A stretch of DNA of 64,000 bases from Streptomyces violaceusniger Tu 4113 (GTDB lineage Bacteria > Actinomycetota > Actinomycetes > Streptomycetales > Streptomycetaceae). The translations under genes were made by a program, and so were the position numbers. The stretch's first letter is position 1. Every line of letters starts with the position of its first letter. Positions 8,116 through 18,416 of the stretch are shown in pieces. The notes under the pieces were generated by a model, which did no database searches, was not told the DNA's origin, and saw only the letters and a list, made by a program, of their open reading frames with translations. The DNA lies in NCBI RefSeq assembly GCF_000147815.2, contig NC_015957.1, positions 1,674,001-1,738,000 on the forward strand, in the 5' to 3' direction.

Positions 8116-8372
8116 TGGACTCGACGAACCTCTGTCCTGGCCGCGATCCGGCGTGCGTACTTCAACGCTTCCAGGCTGGCCGGCCCGTTCAGGGCCGGGG
8201 CGTGCTCCCAGGCCGGGCTGTGCCACAGGCGAGGCTTCTGCGGATCCTGAAAGTAGATCTTCCTGATGTCGGCGTGGTCCACGGAGACGGGCCATTCGCC
8301 CGCGTGCTCGCCGTGGCCCAGACGGCATGGCTGAGCATGGATTCCGCGTACCGCAGGATCCACGTCGGCCAA
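8116..8372 (-). pseudogene. Remnant of a Mu/TniA-type transposase C-terminus
   Basis: One frame reads GEWPVSVDHADIRKIYFQDP, then LWHSPAWEHAPALNGPASLE and ALKYARRIAAR. It closely resembles the C-terminal beta-barrel region of actinobacterial DDE transposases of the Mu-C type (a '...DPxDIRrvyFqDP...W..L.WEHA....PfS..Al.yARRla' pattern, from memory). No catalytic DDE core or HTH remains. The upstream side of the fragment is lost just before the hairpin repeat at 8398-8444. It converges on the TetR gene. Confidence 0.6.
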
Positions 8373-8397
8373 GAGCAGCCGGGCAAGCTCCAGTCGG

Positions 8398-8444
8398 TGT
8401 TGTCCATCGAAGCGCGGAACCTACAACCCTGTAGGTTCCACGCT
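8398..8444. repeat. Dispersed 29-bp motif forming a hairpin with its inverted neighbour
   Basis: A plus-strand copy of the motif (8398-8426, ending GCGGAACCTACAA) abuts the inverted copy that starts at 8429. GGAACCTACA (8416-8425) pairs perfectly with TGTAGGTTCC (8430-8439) around a 4-nt loop. With one mismatch the stem extends to 8411-8444. There is no T-run, so it is not an obvious intrinsic terminator. Confidence 0.7.
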
Positions 8445-8496
8445 CTCATGCGCATTGGCTCCTGCGGAAACGTCGAGTTCCGCGCGAGATGAACAC
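8429..8496. repeat. Right 68-bp inverted repeat
   Basis: Inverted partner of 5879-5946; it contains TCCTGCGGAAACG and ends ATGAACAC. The match is ungapped, about 75 percent by hand count. Confidence 0.6.
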
Positions 8497-8581
8497 GATC
8501 TGTGTCGGAGTAGGGTGCGCAATCGGTGCCATGCAGGTCGGCGTTCCGGTCACAATCCGTGACAGGTGGTCCGCCAGCTGA

Positions 8582-8818
8582 TCATTGGTTCGGCATGGAT
8601 TCTGCCCCCACTATGGGCCGCTCGTCGACACGGGTCGCCGGTTCTCCGTACTTCAATCCAAAGCAGTACTGGGTTCCCGCCTCGGTCCGTCCGGTGAACT
8701 TGATCCCGTTGACGCGATGCTCGACCTGGGTCAATCGGATCACGACGGTGCCGTAGAGGGTGATCCGTTCCACGAGGTTGTCGAGTTCCAGGTCTTCAGC
8801 CAGGGTCTCGGCAGTCAC
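8582..8818 (-). CDS. Small hypothetical protein
   Basis: A 78-residue frame starting at a GTG that overlaps the stop of the upstream frame by 4 bp (GTGA), a classic coupling arrangement. GTG at 8827 is an alternative start. The protein begins TAETLAEDLELDNLVERITLYG and contains a FTGRTEAGTQYCFGLKYG stretch that looks like folded beta structure. I do not recognise the family. G+C is lower than in the backbone. It lies between the inverted-repeat unit and hemE. Confidence 0.5.
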   Translation of the reverse strand: MTAETLAEDLELDNLVERITLYGTVVIRLTQVEHRVNGIKFTGRTEAGTQYCFGLKYGEPATRVDERPIVGAESMPNQ

Positions 8819-9112
8819 AAGGCCCACCGGCAGTACAGAGGCAGGTTCGTCGAACGTGCTCGGCCGGCCAGCACTGATAGCAATATGAGCACTTCAAGTG
8901 CAAAGTCCGAAGTGATGCCGTATTGCCGCATTTCATCAGTCTTCGACCAGAGGTGGGCGGCTTGGGCCAGACGGGCGGGCGTTGCTGCGGCCAACGCTCC
9001 ATGCAGGGTGACGGTGGCAGTGTGCGTCGAGTCGCTGTGTTGTCGATCACCGGACTGTCGACCGTGCCCGGCCGTTCTCGAGGCGGTGGGCGTAGGTACG
9101 CTGGTAGCGCAT
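8815..9112 (-). pseudogene. Probable frameshifted small gene upstream of 8582-8818
   Basis: An ATG at 9112 opens MRYQRTYAHRLENGRARSTV with normal G/C-rich third positions but stops after 21 codons. A second frame, offset by one base, carries ALAAATPARLAQAAHLWSKT and continues to a TGA that overlaps the next gene. That second frame has no ATG or GTG start of its own. A single indel would join the two into a protein of ~98 residues. I do not recognise a family. It may instead be two unrelated fragments. Confidence 0.4.
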
Positions 9113-9193
9113 CTTCACTTGTAGGGGTGCGTGTGCTGAGCGGGCTGGTTGAGGCTCGCCATCTGGGCAGGACGGAAGAGCGTGGGCGTCGAT

Positions 9194-10336
9194 ATGCGGG
9201 AAGAGTCGGACGTGGACCACGTGGCGGGTGAGGCGCGGCCGAAGAAGCTGCTGTTGCGTGCGCTTGCGGGCGAGCGCACCGAGCGACCACCGATCTGGCT
9301 CATGCGGCAGGCCGGACGCTATCTGCCGGAGTACCACGACGTCCGCGAGGCTGCGGGCGGGATGGTGGGGCTGTGCAATTCGCCCGAGCATGCGGTCGAG
9401 GTCACCTTGCAACCGCTCCGCCGCTTCACGCTCGACGCCGCGATCCTGTTCGCGGATCTTCCCCAGATCGCGGCGGCGTTGGGACAGACCTTGGAGTACC
9501 GGGTCGGTGACGGCCCCGTCCTCACGCCTCCGATCCGTTCGACTTCGGACATCACCGAGTTCTTGAGCGCGTCCCGCTTGCACGAAGAACTGGCCCCGAT
9601 CTATGAGACCGTCAGACAACTCACTCGCGCATTGCCTGACGAGGTCACGTTGATCGGCTATGCCGGTGCGCCGTGGACGGTTGCGACTTACATGGTCGAA
9701 GGGCGCGGCGGCGGCCCAGAGCACTCCATCGTCAAGCAGTGGGCACTGAGCGATCCGGAGGGGTTCCAACCCCTGATCGACCTGCTCACGGCGGCCACCA
9801 TCGAGTTCTTGGACCGTCAGATTCAGGCGGGTGCCGAAGCGATCCAACTCTTCGAGAGCTGGGCCGGCATACTCCCCGACCCGCTATTCCAGCGTTGGTG
9901 CGTCACGCCGGTTGCCGCCATCGTCGCGGCGCTGAAGGCGAAGCATCCGAGTGTTCCCATCATCGCCTTTCCGCGCGGCGCGGGGCTTGCCTACAAGGGC
10001 TTCGCCGAGGCGACCGGCGTGGACTGCGTCGGGCTCGACTCGACAGTACCTGTGGAGTGGGCCGCGCAGAAGGTGCAGCACGAGCTCGGCCGGTGCGTGC
10101 AGGGCAACCTCGACCCCCAGCTCCTTGTCGCGGGCGGGCCTGCACTCCACGCGGAAACAGACCGCATCCTGAACGCGCTTAGTGGTGGCCCGTTCGTGTT
10201 CAACCTCGGACACGGAATCGTCAAGACCACACCCCCCGAGCATGTGGCCGCTCTCGCCCAGCAGGTACGGTCCTGGTCCTCTTCACCCTCGGACGGTGGG
10301 CGGCCTACGGTACGGAGTAGGTCGCGTCAGCCATAG
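9194..10336 (+). CDS. hemE: Uroporphyrinogen decarboxylase (HemE), possibly a second copy
   Basis: A 380-residue enzyme of heme synthesis that decarboxylates uroporphyrinogen III to coproporphyrinogen III. The substrate-binding MRQAGRYLPEY carries the conserved arginines (38 and 42), and the catalytic aspartate is D88 in AILFADLP. GAPWTVATYMVEG and the C-terminal VFNLGHGI also match. I chose the ATG at 9194; GTG 9182 and an upstream TTG are possible. MRQAGRY with VTLQPLRRF and QGNLDP resembles the proteobacterial type more than the MRQAGRSLPEY type I expect of Streptomyces. With its position in an accessory block and no other heme genes nearby, it may be an acquired extra copy. The last ~30 residues are low-complexity and unlike the family. 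Confidence 0.88.
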   Translation: MREESDVDHVAGEARPKKLLLRALAGERTERPPIWLMRQAGRYLPEYHDVREAAGGMVGLCNSPEHAVEVTLQPLRRFTLDAAILFADLPQIAAALGQTLEYRVGDGPVLTPPIRSTSDITEFLSASRLHEELAPIYETVRQLTRALPDEVTLIGYAGAPWTVATYMVEGRGGGPEHSIVKQWALSDPEGFQPLIDLLTAATIEFLDRQIQAGAEAIQLFESWAGILPDPLFQRWCVTPVAAIVAALKAKHPSVPIIAFPRGAGLAYKGFAEATGVDCVGLDSTVPVEWAAQKVQHELGRCVQGNLDPQLLVAGGPALHAETDRILNALSGGPFVFNLGHGIVKTTPPEHVAALAQQVRSWSSSPSDGGRPTVRSRSRQP

Positions 10337-10440
10337 GCGGCACCTACCTCGTCCTTGGCGCCATGAGGGGACGAGGTGACCGTCAGGTGTCGGTGCCACT
10401 GAACCTCGGAATTGCGCATCCATTGCGCAATGCGTAGCTA

Positions 10441-10573
10441 CAGTGCGCACCGAAACGTGGAACCTACACGGTCAGTGGGTTACTGAGCGCAGCCAGTGCC
10501 CACGGAACCGTGAAATTGCCCATCTGTTGTCCATCTCGCGGGGGCATTGCCCATCAAAACGCGGAACCTACAA
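10441..10573. repeat. Cluster of three copies of the dispersed 29-bp motif
   Basis: Copies lie at 10441-10469 (CAGTGCGCACCGAAACGTGG, then AACCTACAC), 10493-10517 (degenerate, CAGTGCCCACGGAACCGTG) and 10545-10573 (CATTGCCCATCAAAACGCGG, then AACCTACAA). All read in the same direction as 5918-5946. The sequence before them (10411-10434) has a small ATTGCGCA palindrome pair. They occupy the 247-bp gap between the convergent hemE and ABC exporter genes and mark the right edge of the accessory block. Confidence 0.65.
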
Positions 10574-10583
10574 ACCCGGCGCG

Positions 10584-12455
10584 TCACACCAGACTGTCCC
10601 GCCACGCCTGATGCAGCGCCGCGAAGCGGCCCTCGCCCGCGATCAGTTGGTCCGGCGGGCCGTCCTCGACGATCCGGCCGTCGGCCATCACCAGCACCCG
10701 GTCGGCCGTCTCGACGGTCGACAGCCGGTGGGCGATGACGACCGCCGTACGGCCGCGCAGCACCGTGTCCATGGCGCGCTGCACCGCCCGCTCGCCCGGG
10801 ATGTCGAGGGAGGAGGTGGCCTCGTCGAGGATGAGGACCGACGGGTCGGCGAGCAGGGCGCGGGCGAACGCGACCAGTTGGCGCTGACCTGCGGAGATCC
10901 GGCCGCCGCGCTTGCGTACATCCGTGTCGTAGCCGTCGGGCAGGGCGGCGACGAAGTCATGTGCGCCGATCGCCTTGGCCGCCTGCTCGATCTCGGCCCG
11001 GGTGGCGTCGGGGCGGCCGATGGCGATGTTCTCGGCGATCGTGCCGGAGAACAGAAACGCCTCCTGCGTCACCATGACCACACCGCGCCGCAGTTCGGGC
11101 ATGGCCAGCTCGCGCAGATCCACCCCGTCGAGCAGCACCCGGCCGTCGCTGGGGTCGTAGAAGCGGGCCAGCAGCTTGGCGAGGGTGGATTTGCCCGCGC
11201 CGGTCGCCCCGACCACCGCGAGCGTCTGCCCGGCGGGCAGCGTGAGGTCGAAGCGGGGCAGCACCTCGCCGCCGGTGCGATAGGCGAAGCGCACCCCGTC
11301 GAAGACCACCTCCCGGCCGGGGGCCTTCGTCGGGCGCGGCGGCAGCGGCTTGGGGTCGGCGGGCTCGGGGACGGAGGGGCGCTGGGCCAGCAGGCCCGCG
11401 ATCTTCTCCAGCGAGGCGGCCGCCGACTGGTAGGAGTTGAGGAACATCCCCAGCCGGTCGATCGGGTCGTACAGCCTGCGCAGATACAGCGCGGCCGCGG
11501 CGAGCACCCCGAGCGCGAGCGAACCGGAGGCCACCCGGTAGGCGCCCCAGAGCACGATGGCGGCCACCACCGCGTTGGCGACCAGCCGGGAGCTGACCAC
11601 ATAGCGGGCCATCTCCAGGATCGCGTCCCCGTTGGCGCGCTCATGGCGGTGGTTCAGCTCGCGGAAGCGCGCGTCGTTGGCGCGCTCGCGGCGGAACGCC
11701 TGCACGGGGCGGATGCCGTTCATGGTCTCGGTGAACGTCACGATCACCGCCGCGATGGCCGTCGACCGCTTGCGGTACACCCGCATGGAGCGCCGCTGGA
11801 AGGAGCGGATCAGCAGATACAGCGGCCAGAAGGAGAGCACCGCCGCCCCGCCCAGCCCCCAGTCGAGATACAGCAGCGTGATGGAGATGTAGACGACCGA
11901 CAGCGCGACCCCGAGCAGCTCCTCCAGGCCCTCGCTGAGCAGCTCGCGCAGCGACTCGACGTCCGTCGTGGCCCGGGAGATCAGCCGGCCGGAGGTGTAG
12001 CGCTCGTGGAAGTCCACGCTCAGCGCCTGGGCATGGCGGAAGATCCGGCCGCGCAGATCCAGCAGCACGTCCTGGCCGATCCGGGCGGAGCAGCGGATGA
12101 ATACGTACTGCAGCGACCCGGAGGCGAGCGCACAGCCCAGATAGATCGCGCCGACGGCGATCAGCGGGCCGTGGGCGCCGTCGCGGAGGGCGGGCACGGC
12201 ATGGTCGATGGCGTATGCGACGAGCAGCGGACCCGCCTGGACGGCGGCCTGCTGGAGCAGCAGCAGGACGGCCGCCAGCCAGACCCGTCGCCGGCGCGGC
12301 GAGAGCAGCGAACGCAGCAGAGTCAGGGACGCGCCCTCGGGCACCGGCAGGACATCGCGGTCGAACGGGTCGGACGACAGCGCCCGGCCCTCGTCCCTGT
12401 CCTCGCCCCTGCCTCCGTCGTCGGTGCTCTCCCGCTCCTCCTCGACCGTCGTCAT
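10584..12455 (-). CDS. ABC exporter half-transporter, canonical-Walker B subunit
   Basis: A 623-residue half-transporter. The membrane domain (~residues 60-350) has six hydrophobic segments, and the nucleotide-binding domain covers ~375-620. Walker A is GATGAGKST and Walker B ends [11 protein letters not shown] with the catalytic glutamate. The signature, however, is ISAGQRQ instead of LSGGQ. The partner gene lies directly upstream with a 4-bp overlap and has the complementary defect. This is the pattern of heterodimeric exporters with one degenerate ATP site (BmrCD, TM287/288). Likely an exporter of drugs, lipids or peptides; the substrate is unknown. It converges on hemE. Confidence 0.88.
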   Translation of the reverse strand: MTTVEEERESTDDGGRGEDRDEGRALSSDPFDRDVLPVPEGASLTLLRSLLSPRRRRVWLAAVLLLLQQAAVQAGPLLVAYAIDHAVPALRDGAHGPLIAVGAIYLGCALASGSLQYVFIRCSARIGQDVLLDLRGRIFRHAQALSVDFHERYTSGRLISRATTDVESLRELLSEGLEELLGVALSVVYISITLLYLDWGLGGAAVLSFWPLYLLIRSFQRRSMRVYRKRSTAIAAVIVTFTETMNGIRPVQAFRRERANDARFRELNHRHERANGDAILEMARYVVSSRLVANAVVAAIVLWGAYRVASGSLALGVLAAAALYLRRLYDPIDRLGMFLNSYQSAAASLEKIAGLLAQRPSVPEPADPKPLPPRPTKAPGREVVFDGVRFAYRTGGEVLPRFDLTLPAGQTLAVVGATGAGKSTLAKLLARFYDPSDGRVLLDGVDLRELAMPELRRGVVMVTQEAFLFSGTIAENIAIGRPDATRAEIEQAAKAIGAHDFVAALPDGYDTDVRKRGGRISAGQRQLVAFARALLADPSVLILDEATSSLDIPGERAVQRAMDTVLRGRTAVVIAHRLSTVETADRVLVMADGRIVEDGPPDQLIAGEGRFAALHQAWRDSLV

Positions 12456-14350
12456 GGTCTGCTCTCCCCCTCCTCGCGTTCCTGCCCGGACATCAGCGCC
12501 CGGTATTCCGCGCTCTCCCGCAGCAGCCGCTGATGGGTGCCGACGGCGGTGATCCGGCCCTCCGACAGCAGCGCGACCCGGTCGGCGAGCAGCACGGTGG
12601 ACGGCCGGTGCGCGACGACCAGCGCGGTCGTGGCCGCCAGCACCTGCCGCAGCGCCGCCTCCACCAGCGCCTCGGTGTGCACATCGAGGGCGGACAGCGG
12701 ATCGTCGAGCACCAGGAACCGCGGGCCGCCCACGACGGCCCGCGCCAGCGCGAGCCGCTGCCGCTGACCACCGGACAGGCTGAGCCCCTGCTCGCCGACC
12801 TCGGTGTCGGTGCCCTCCGGCAGGGCGTGCACGAAATCGGCCTGCGCCACCTTCAGGGCCCGCAGCAGCTCCTCCCGGCCCGCGTCGGTGGCGCCCATGA
12901 GGACGTTCTCACCGGCGGTTGCCGAGAACAGCGTGGGCTCCTCGAACGCGACGGCCACCAGGGCGCGCAGCTCCTCCCGGGGGAGGGCGGTGATGTCCCG
13001 GCCGTCGAGGGTGATCCGCCCGCGGGTGATCTCCTGGAGCCGGGGGACGAGAGCGGTAAGGGTGGTCTTTCCGGAGCCCGTCGCCCCGACCAGCGCCATG
13101 GTCTCGCCGGGCCGGATGTGGAGATCGACCCCGCGCAGCACGGGCGGCTCCTCCGGCGGCGCGTCCGCGTAGGCGAACTCCACCCCCCTGAACCGGAGCC
13201 CGCCCTCGCGGTCCCGGCCGCCCCCGCCGTCCTCGCCGCCTTCGCCCGCCTCGCCGCCTTCGCCTGCCTCGCCGTCCTCGCCGTCCTCGCCGCGTCGCAG
13301 CGGCCGCGCGGGCCGGGGCCGGTCGGCCGCGGTGGCCGGCTCCGCGTCCATGACGTCGAAATAGCGGTCGGTGGCCGTCGCCGCGTCCTGGCTCATCGCG
13401 AGGAGAAAGCCCAGGGACTCCACGGGCCAGCGCAGCGTCAGGGCGGTGGAGAGGAAGGCGACCAGCGTGCCGGCCGAGAGATCCCCGTCCGCGACCCGCA
13501 TGGTGCCGAGCACCAGCGCCGCGCCGATCGCCAGCTCCGGCAGCGTCATGATCAGCGCCCAGAGCGTGGCCAGCAGCCGCGCCTTGTGGAGCTCGGTGGA
13601 GCGAACCTGCTGGGACAGGGCGCGGAAGGCGCGGGCCTGGCTGCGGTGGCGGCCGAAGCCCTTGACGATCCGGACGCCCAGCACGCCCTCCTCGACGACC
13701 GTCGTCAGATCGCCGGTCTGGTCCTGCACGGCGCGGGCCACCGTCGCGTACCGCTTCTCGAACAGCGAGCAGAGGATCACCAGCGGCACCGCCGGGACCA
13801 CCAGGACCAGGCCCAGCGTCCACTCCTGCGACAGCAAGATGGCGAATCCGGCCAGGATGGTGACCCCGTTGACCACCAGGAAGGTGAGCGGGAAGGCCAG
13901 GAACATCCGCAGCAGCATCAGGTCGGTCGTGGCCCGCGACAGTAGCTGGCCGGAGGCCCAGCGGTCGTGGAATGAGACCGGCAGCCGCTGCAGATGGCGG
14001 TAGAGATCGGCACGCATCGCGGCCTCGACGGAGGCCAGGGGCCGCCCCACCAGCCAGCGCCGCAGCCCGAAGAGCCCGGCCTCGGCCGTGCCCAGGGCGA
14101 GCAGCAGCGCACCGCCCAGCCAGACCCCGCCCGGGTCCCGGTGGGCCACCGGCCCGTCCACCATCCACTTGAGGACCAGCGGGATGACCAGCCCCATACA
14201 GGAGGCGACGACCGCCGCCCCGGCCGCGCCGAACAGCCGCACCCGCACCGGGCGCACGTATGGCCACAGCCGCAGGAGTGAACGCGTGGCGGAGCGGTGC
14301 CGCGGGGCGGCACCGCTTTCTTGGGCGCGGGGTTCACTCGTCACAGCCAT
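12452..14350 (-). CDS. ABC exporter half-transporter, degenerate-site subunit
   Basis: A 632-residue partner of the downstream half-transporter. I chose the ATG at 14350 because the long upstream extension of the frame is arginine-rich shadow sequence. Six membrane segments occupy ~35-330. Walker A is GATGSGKTT and the signature is a normal LSGGQRQ. Walker B is FLVLDDPLSALD, with Asp in place of the catalytic Glu, so its own site is probably slow or inactive. An unusual linker of ~35 residues made of Glu-Gly-Asp repeats (DNA 13201-13300) separates the two domains. It lies 34 bp after glgX on the same strand and may be read from the same transcript. Confidence 0.88.
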   Translation of the reverse strand: MAVTSEPRAQESGAAPRHRSATRSLLRLWPYVRPVRVRLFGAAGAAVVASCMGLVIPLVLKWMVDGPVAHRDPGGVWLGGALLLALGTAEAGLFGLRRWLVGRPLASVEAAMRADLYRHLQRLPVSFHDRWASGQLLSRATTDLMLLRMFLAFPLTFLVVNGVTILAGFAILLSQEWTLGLVLVVPAVPLVILCSLFEKRYATVARAVQDQTGDLTTVVEEGVLGVRIVKGFGRHRSQARAFRALSQQVRSTELHKARLLATLWALIMTLPELAIGAALVLGTMRVADGDLSAGTLVAFLSTALTLRWPVESLGFLLAMSQDAATATDRYFDVMDAEPATAADRPRPARPLRRGEDGEDGEAGEGGEAGEGGEDGGGGRDREGGLRFRGVEFAYADAPPEEPPVLRGVDLHIRPGETMALVGATGSGKTTLTALVPRLQEITRGRITLDGRDITALPREELRALVAVAFEEPTLFSATAGENVLMGATDAGREELLRALKVAQADFVHALPEGTDTEVGEQGLSLSGGQRQRLALARAVVGGPRFLVLDDPLSALDVHTEALVEAALRQVLAATTALVVAHRPSTVLLADRVALLSEGRITAVGTHQRLLRESAEYRALMSGQEREEGESRP

Positions 14351-14384
14351 CAGTGGGGAGACTACGGTCCGCCACCGACAGCGC

Positions 14385-16712
<2,328 letters not shown>

Positions 16713-17057
16713 ATCGGCCTCCGCGGCTCGCGGCCAACCGCCTCCGCCCCGACGGAGGGAAGGCGGGCAGCACCTCATGGCGGGCCGGCGGGCCCCGCGG
16801 TGTCCCGTACCGCACGGACCCTGGCCCAGGCTCTCCCACCTGTTCTGCCCGCAATCCCGCCGACTCGCACGTTTCCCGCCGCCCCGCCGCCGCCCGGCAT
16901 GGGCCGATCGTCCCGTGACCCGCTCCCGCCTGCGACTGAACCGTGACCAACGAGGGGAAGTCCACTGTCGGTGGCGTGTGATTACCTATCGCCAGGCGCG
17001 CCCTGCGCGTGATCGGGCTTGCCGCGGGGGCGCGGCTCCGGGGGAGGGAGAGCTGTT
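16713..17057. other. Gene-free divergent promoter region
   Basis: A 345-bp gap between the divergent glgX and L,D-transpeptidase genes. Frames through it give only arginine/proline-rich shadows. The transpeptidase side ends with a GGGAGGGAG ribosome site. A CCAACGAGGGGAAGT stretch followed by an AT-richer GTGTGATTACCTATC patch (about 16948-16988) is the likeliest promoter, but I cannot define -35/-10 boxes with confidence. Confidence 0.4.
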
Positions 17058-18281
17058 GTGACGATGCGGTGGATACCGAGGGCGGCGGGCGGCGGCCGCA
17101 AGGGGCTTCTCGCGCTGCTGCTCGGGGCGTTGCTCATGGCAGTGGCCGCGTGCGGCGGAGGCGGTGGCTCCGACGACGAGAAGGGCAAGGACGGCAAGGG
17201 CGACGGCCGGCCCAAGACCTCGCGGGCCGTGGTGACGATCGCGCCCAAGGACGGTGCGAAGGGCGTGGACACCAGCGGTGCGCTCAAGGTCACCTCGGCG
17301 AAGGGCACCCTGTCCTCGGTCAAGGTCAAGGACGCCAAGGGCGCCGCGGTCGAGGGGAAGGCCGGCGAGGACGGAAAGAGCTGGCTGCCCGCCGCCCATC
17401 TCCGCTCGGACACCACCTACACCGTGGACGCGGTCGCCAAGGACACCGACGGCCTGACCACCACCAGGCACGCGACCTTCACCACGCTGCGTCCCAAGAA
17501 GACCTTCGTGGGCATCTACACCCCGGAGGACGGCTCGACGGTCGGCGTCGGCATGCCCGTCTCGCTCCACTTCAACCGCGGTATCACCCACCCGGAAGCC
17601 GTGGAGAAGGGGATAAAGGTCAGCGCCTCGCCGTCGGTGCCGCTCGCGAGCCACTGGTTCGGCAACGACCGGCTGGACTTCCGGCCCGAGGAGTACTGGA
17701 AGCCCGGCACCAAGGTGACGCTCAGTCTGGATCTGGACGGGATCGAGGGCAGGCCGGGGGTGTACGGCGAGCAGCGGAAGTCGGTGACGTTCACCATCGG
17801 CCGCAGCCAGATCTCGGTCGTCGACGCCAAGTCCAAGAAGATGACGGTCAAGCGGGACGGCAAGACCATCAAGACCATCCCCATCACCTCGGGCGCGCCC
17901 GGCCATGAAACCTACAACGGCAAAATGGTGATCAGCGAGAAGCATCCGGTGACGCGGATGGACGGCGCCACGGTCGGCTTCGACGGGGAGTACGACATCA
18001 AGGACGTGCCGCATGCGATGCGCCTGTCGACCTCCGGCACCTTCATCCACGGCAACTACTGGGCGGGCCAGGCCACGTTCGGTTCGTCCAATGTCAGCCA
18101 CGGCTGTGTGGGCCTGTTCGACCAGCGCGGCGGCGGGGACTCCGCCACCCCGGCGTCCTGGTTCTTCCGCAAATCGATCATCGGCGATGTGGTCATCGTG
18201 AAGAACTCGCATGACGAGACCGTCCAGCCGGACAACGGGCTCAACGGCTGGAACATGTCCTGGGAGAAGTGGAAGGCATGA
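17058..18281 (+). CDS. L,D-transpeptidase lipoprotein with Ig-like domains
   Basis: A 407-residue exported enzyme that makes 3-3 cross-links in peptidoglycan. The signal peptide ends in an AVAAC lipobox near residue 30, followed by Gly/Ser/Asp-rich linker. Two Ig-like repeats (~50-270) are of the actinobacterial Ldt type (DTTYTVDAVAKDTDGL; FVGIYTPEDGSTVGVGMPV). The YkuD catalytic domain (~275-395) carries HGNYW and SHGCVGL, with the nucleophilic cysteine. The GTG at 17058 follows a GGGAGGGAG site. It acts outside the membrane. Two other cell-wall hydrolases (amidase and GH25) lie within 4.5 kb. Confidence 0.93.
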   Translation: MTMRWIPRAAGGGRKGLLALLLGALLMAVAACGGGGGSDDEKGKDGKGDGRPKTSRAVVTIAPKDGAKGVDTSGALKVTSAKGTLSSVKVKDAKGAAVEGKAGEDGKSWLPAAHLRSDTTYTVDAVAKDTDGLTTTRHATFTTLRPKKTFVGIYTPEDGSTVGVGMPVSLHFNRGITHPEAVEKGIKVSASPSVPLASHWFGNDRLDFRPEEYWKPGTKVTLSLDLDGIEGRPGVYGEQRKSVTFTIGRSQISVVDAKSKKMTVKRDGKTIKTIPITSGAPGHETYNGKMVISEKHPVTRMDGATVGFDGEYDIKDVPHAMRLSTSGTFIHGNYWAGQATFGSSNVSHGCVGLFDQRGGGDSATPASWFFRKSIIGDVVIVKNSHDETVQPDNGLNGWNMSWEKWKA

Positions 18282-18392
18282 CCCCGCGCCGGAGCCGGGG
18301 CGCCCTGCTGCCTCGCTCCCAGCCCCCTTCGTCCCCGGCGTCGTCCCCGACGTCCCCGGGTTATGGCGCCGCCCCCGGCCCACGGCTCCCGT

Positions 18393-18410
18393 GTTAGCGG
18401 GCGCTAACCT
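18393..18410 (+). promoter_or_regulatory. Operator palindrome overlapping a leaderless-type promoter
   Basis: GTTAGCG-GG-CGCTAAC (18393-18408) is a perfect inverted repeat, the form used by many TetR regulators of acyl-CoA genes. A TAACCT box (18405-18410) ends 6 nt before the ATG of the enoyl-CoA hydratase gene, exactly where a -10 sits for leaderless transcription. There is no Shine-Dalgarno sequence. Confidence 0.6.
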
Positions 18411-18416
18411 GCGCTC

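Larger units (their letters stand above)
5879..8496. mobile_element. Putative degenerate transposon-like unit with 68-bp terminal inverted repeats
   Basis: The left end (5879-5946) and the reverse complement of the right end (8429-8496) align without gaps over 68 bp, with about 51 identities by hand count. Both contain GTTTCCGCAGGA and end in AACCTACA. Between them lie an alpha/beta hydrolase, a TetR regulator and a decayed Mu-type transposase fragment. No target-site duplication is visible and no intact transposase remains. The unit may be an old composite or non-autonomous element. Boundaries come from the repeat alignment only. Confidence 0.5.

Noticed and set aside
10443..12533. A 696-codon open frame on the plus strand opposite the ABC exporter
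   Set aside because: It is antisense to an obvious exporter gene, is rich in His/Arg/Gly from GC-rich shadow codons and shows no domain.
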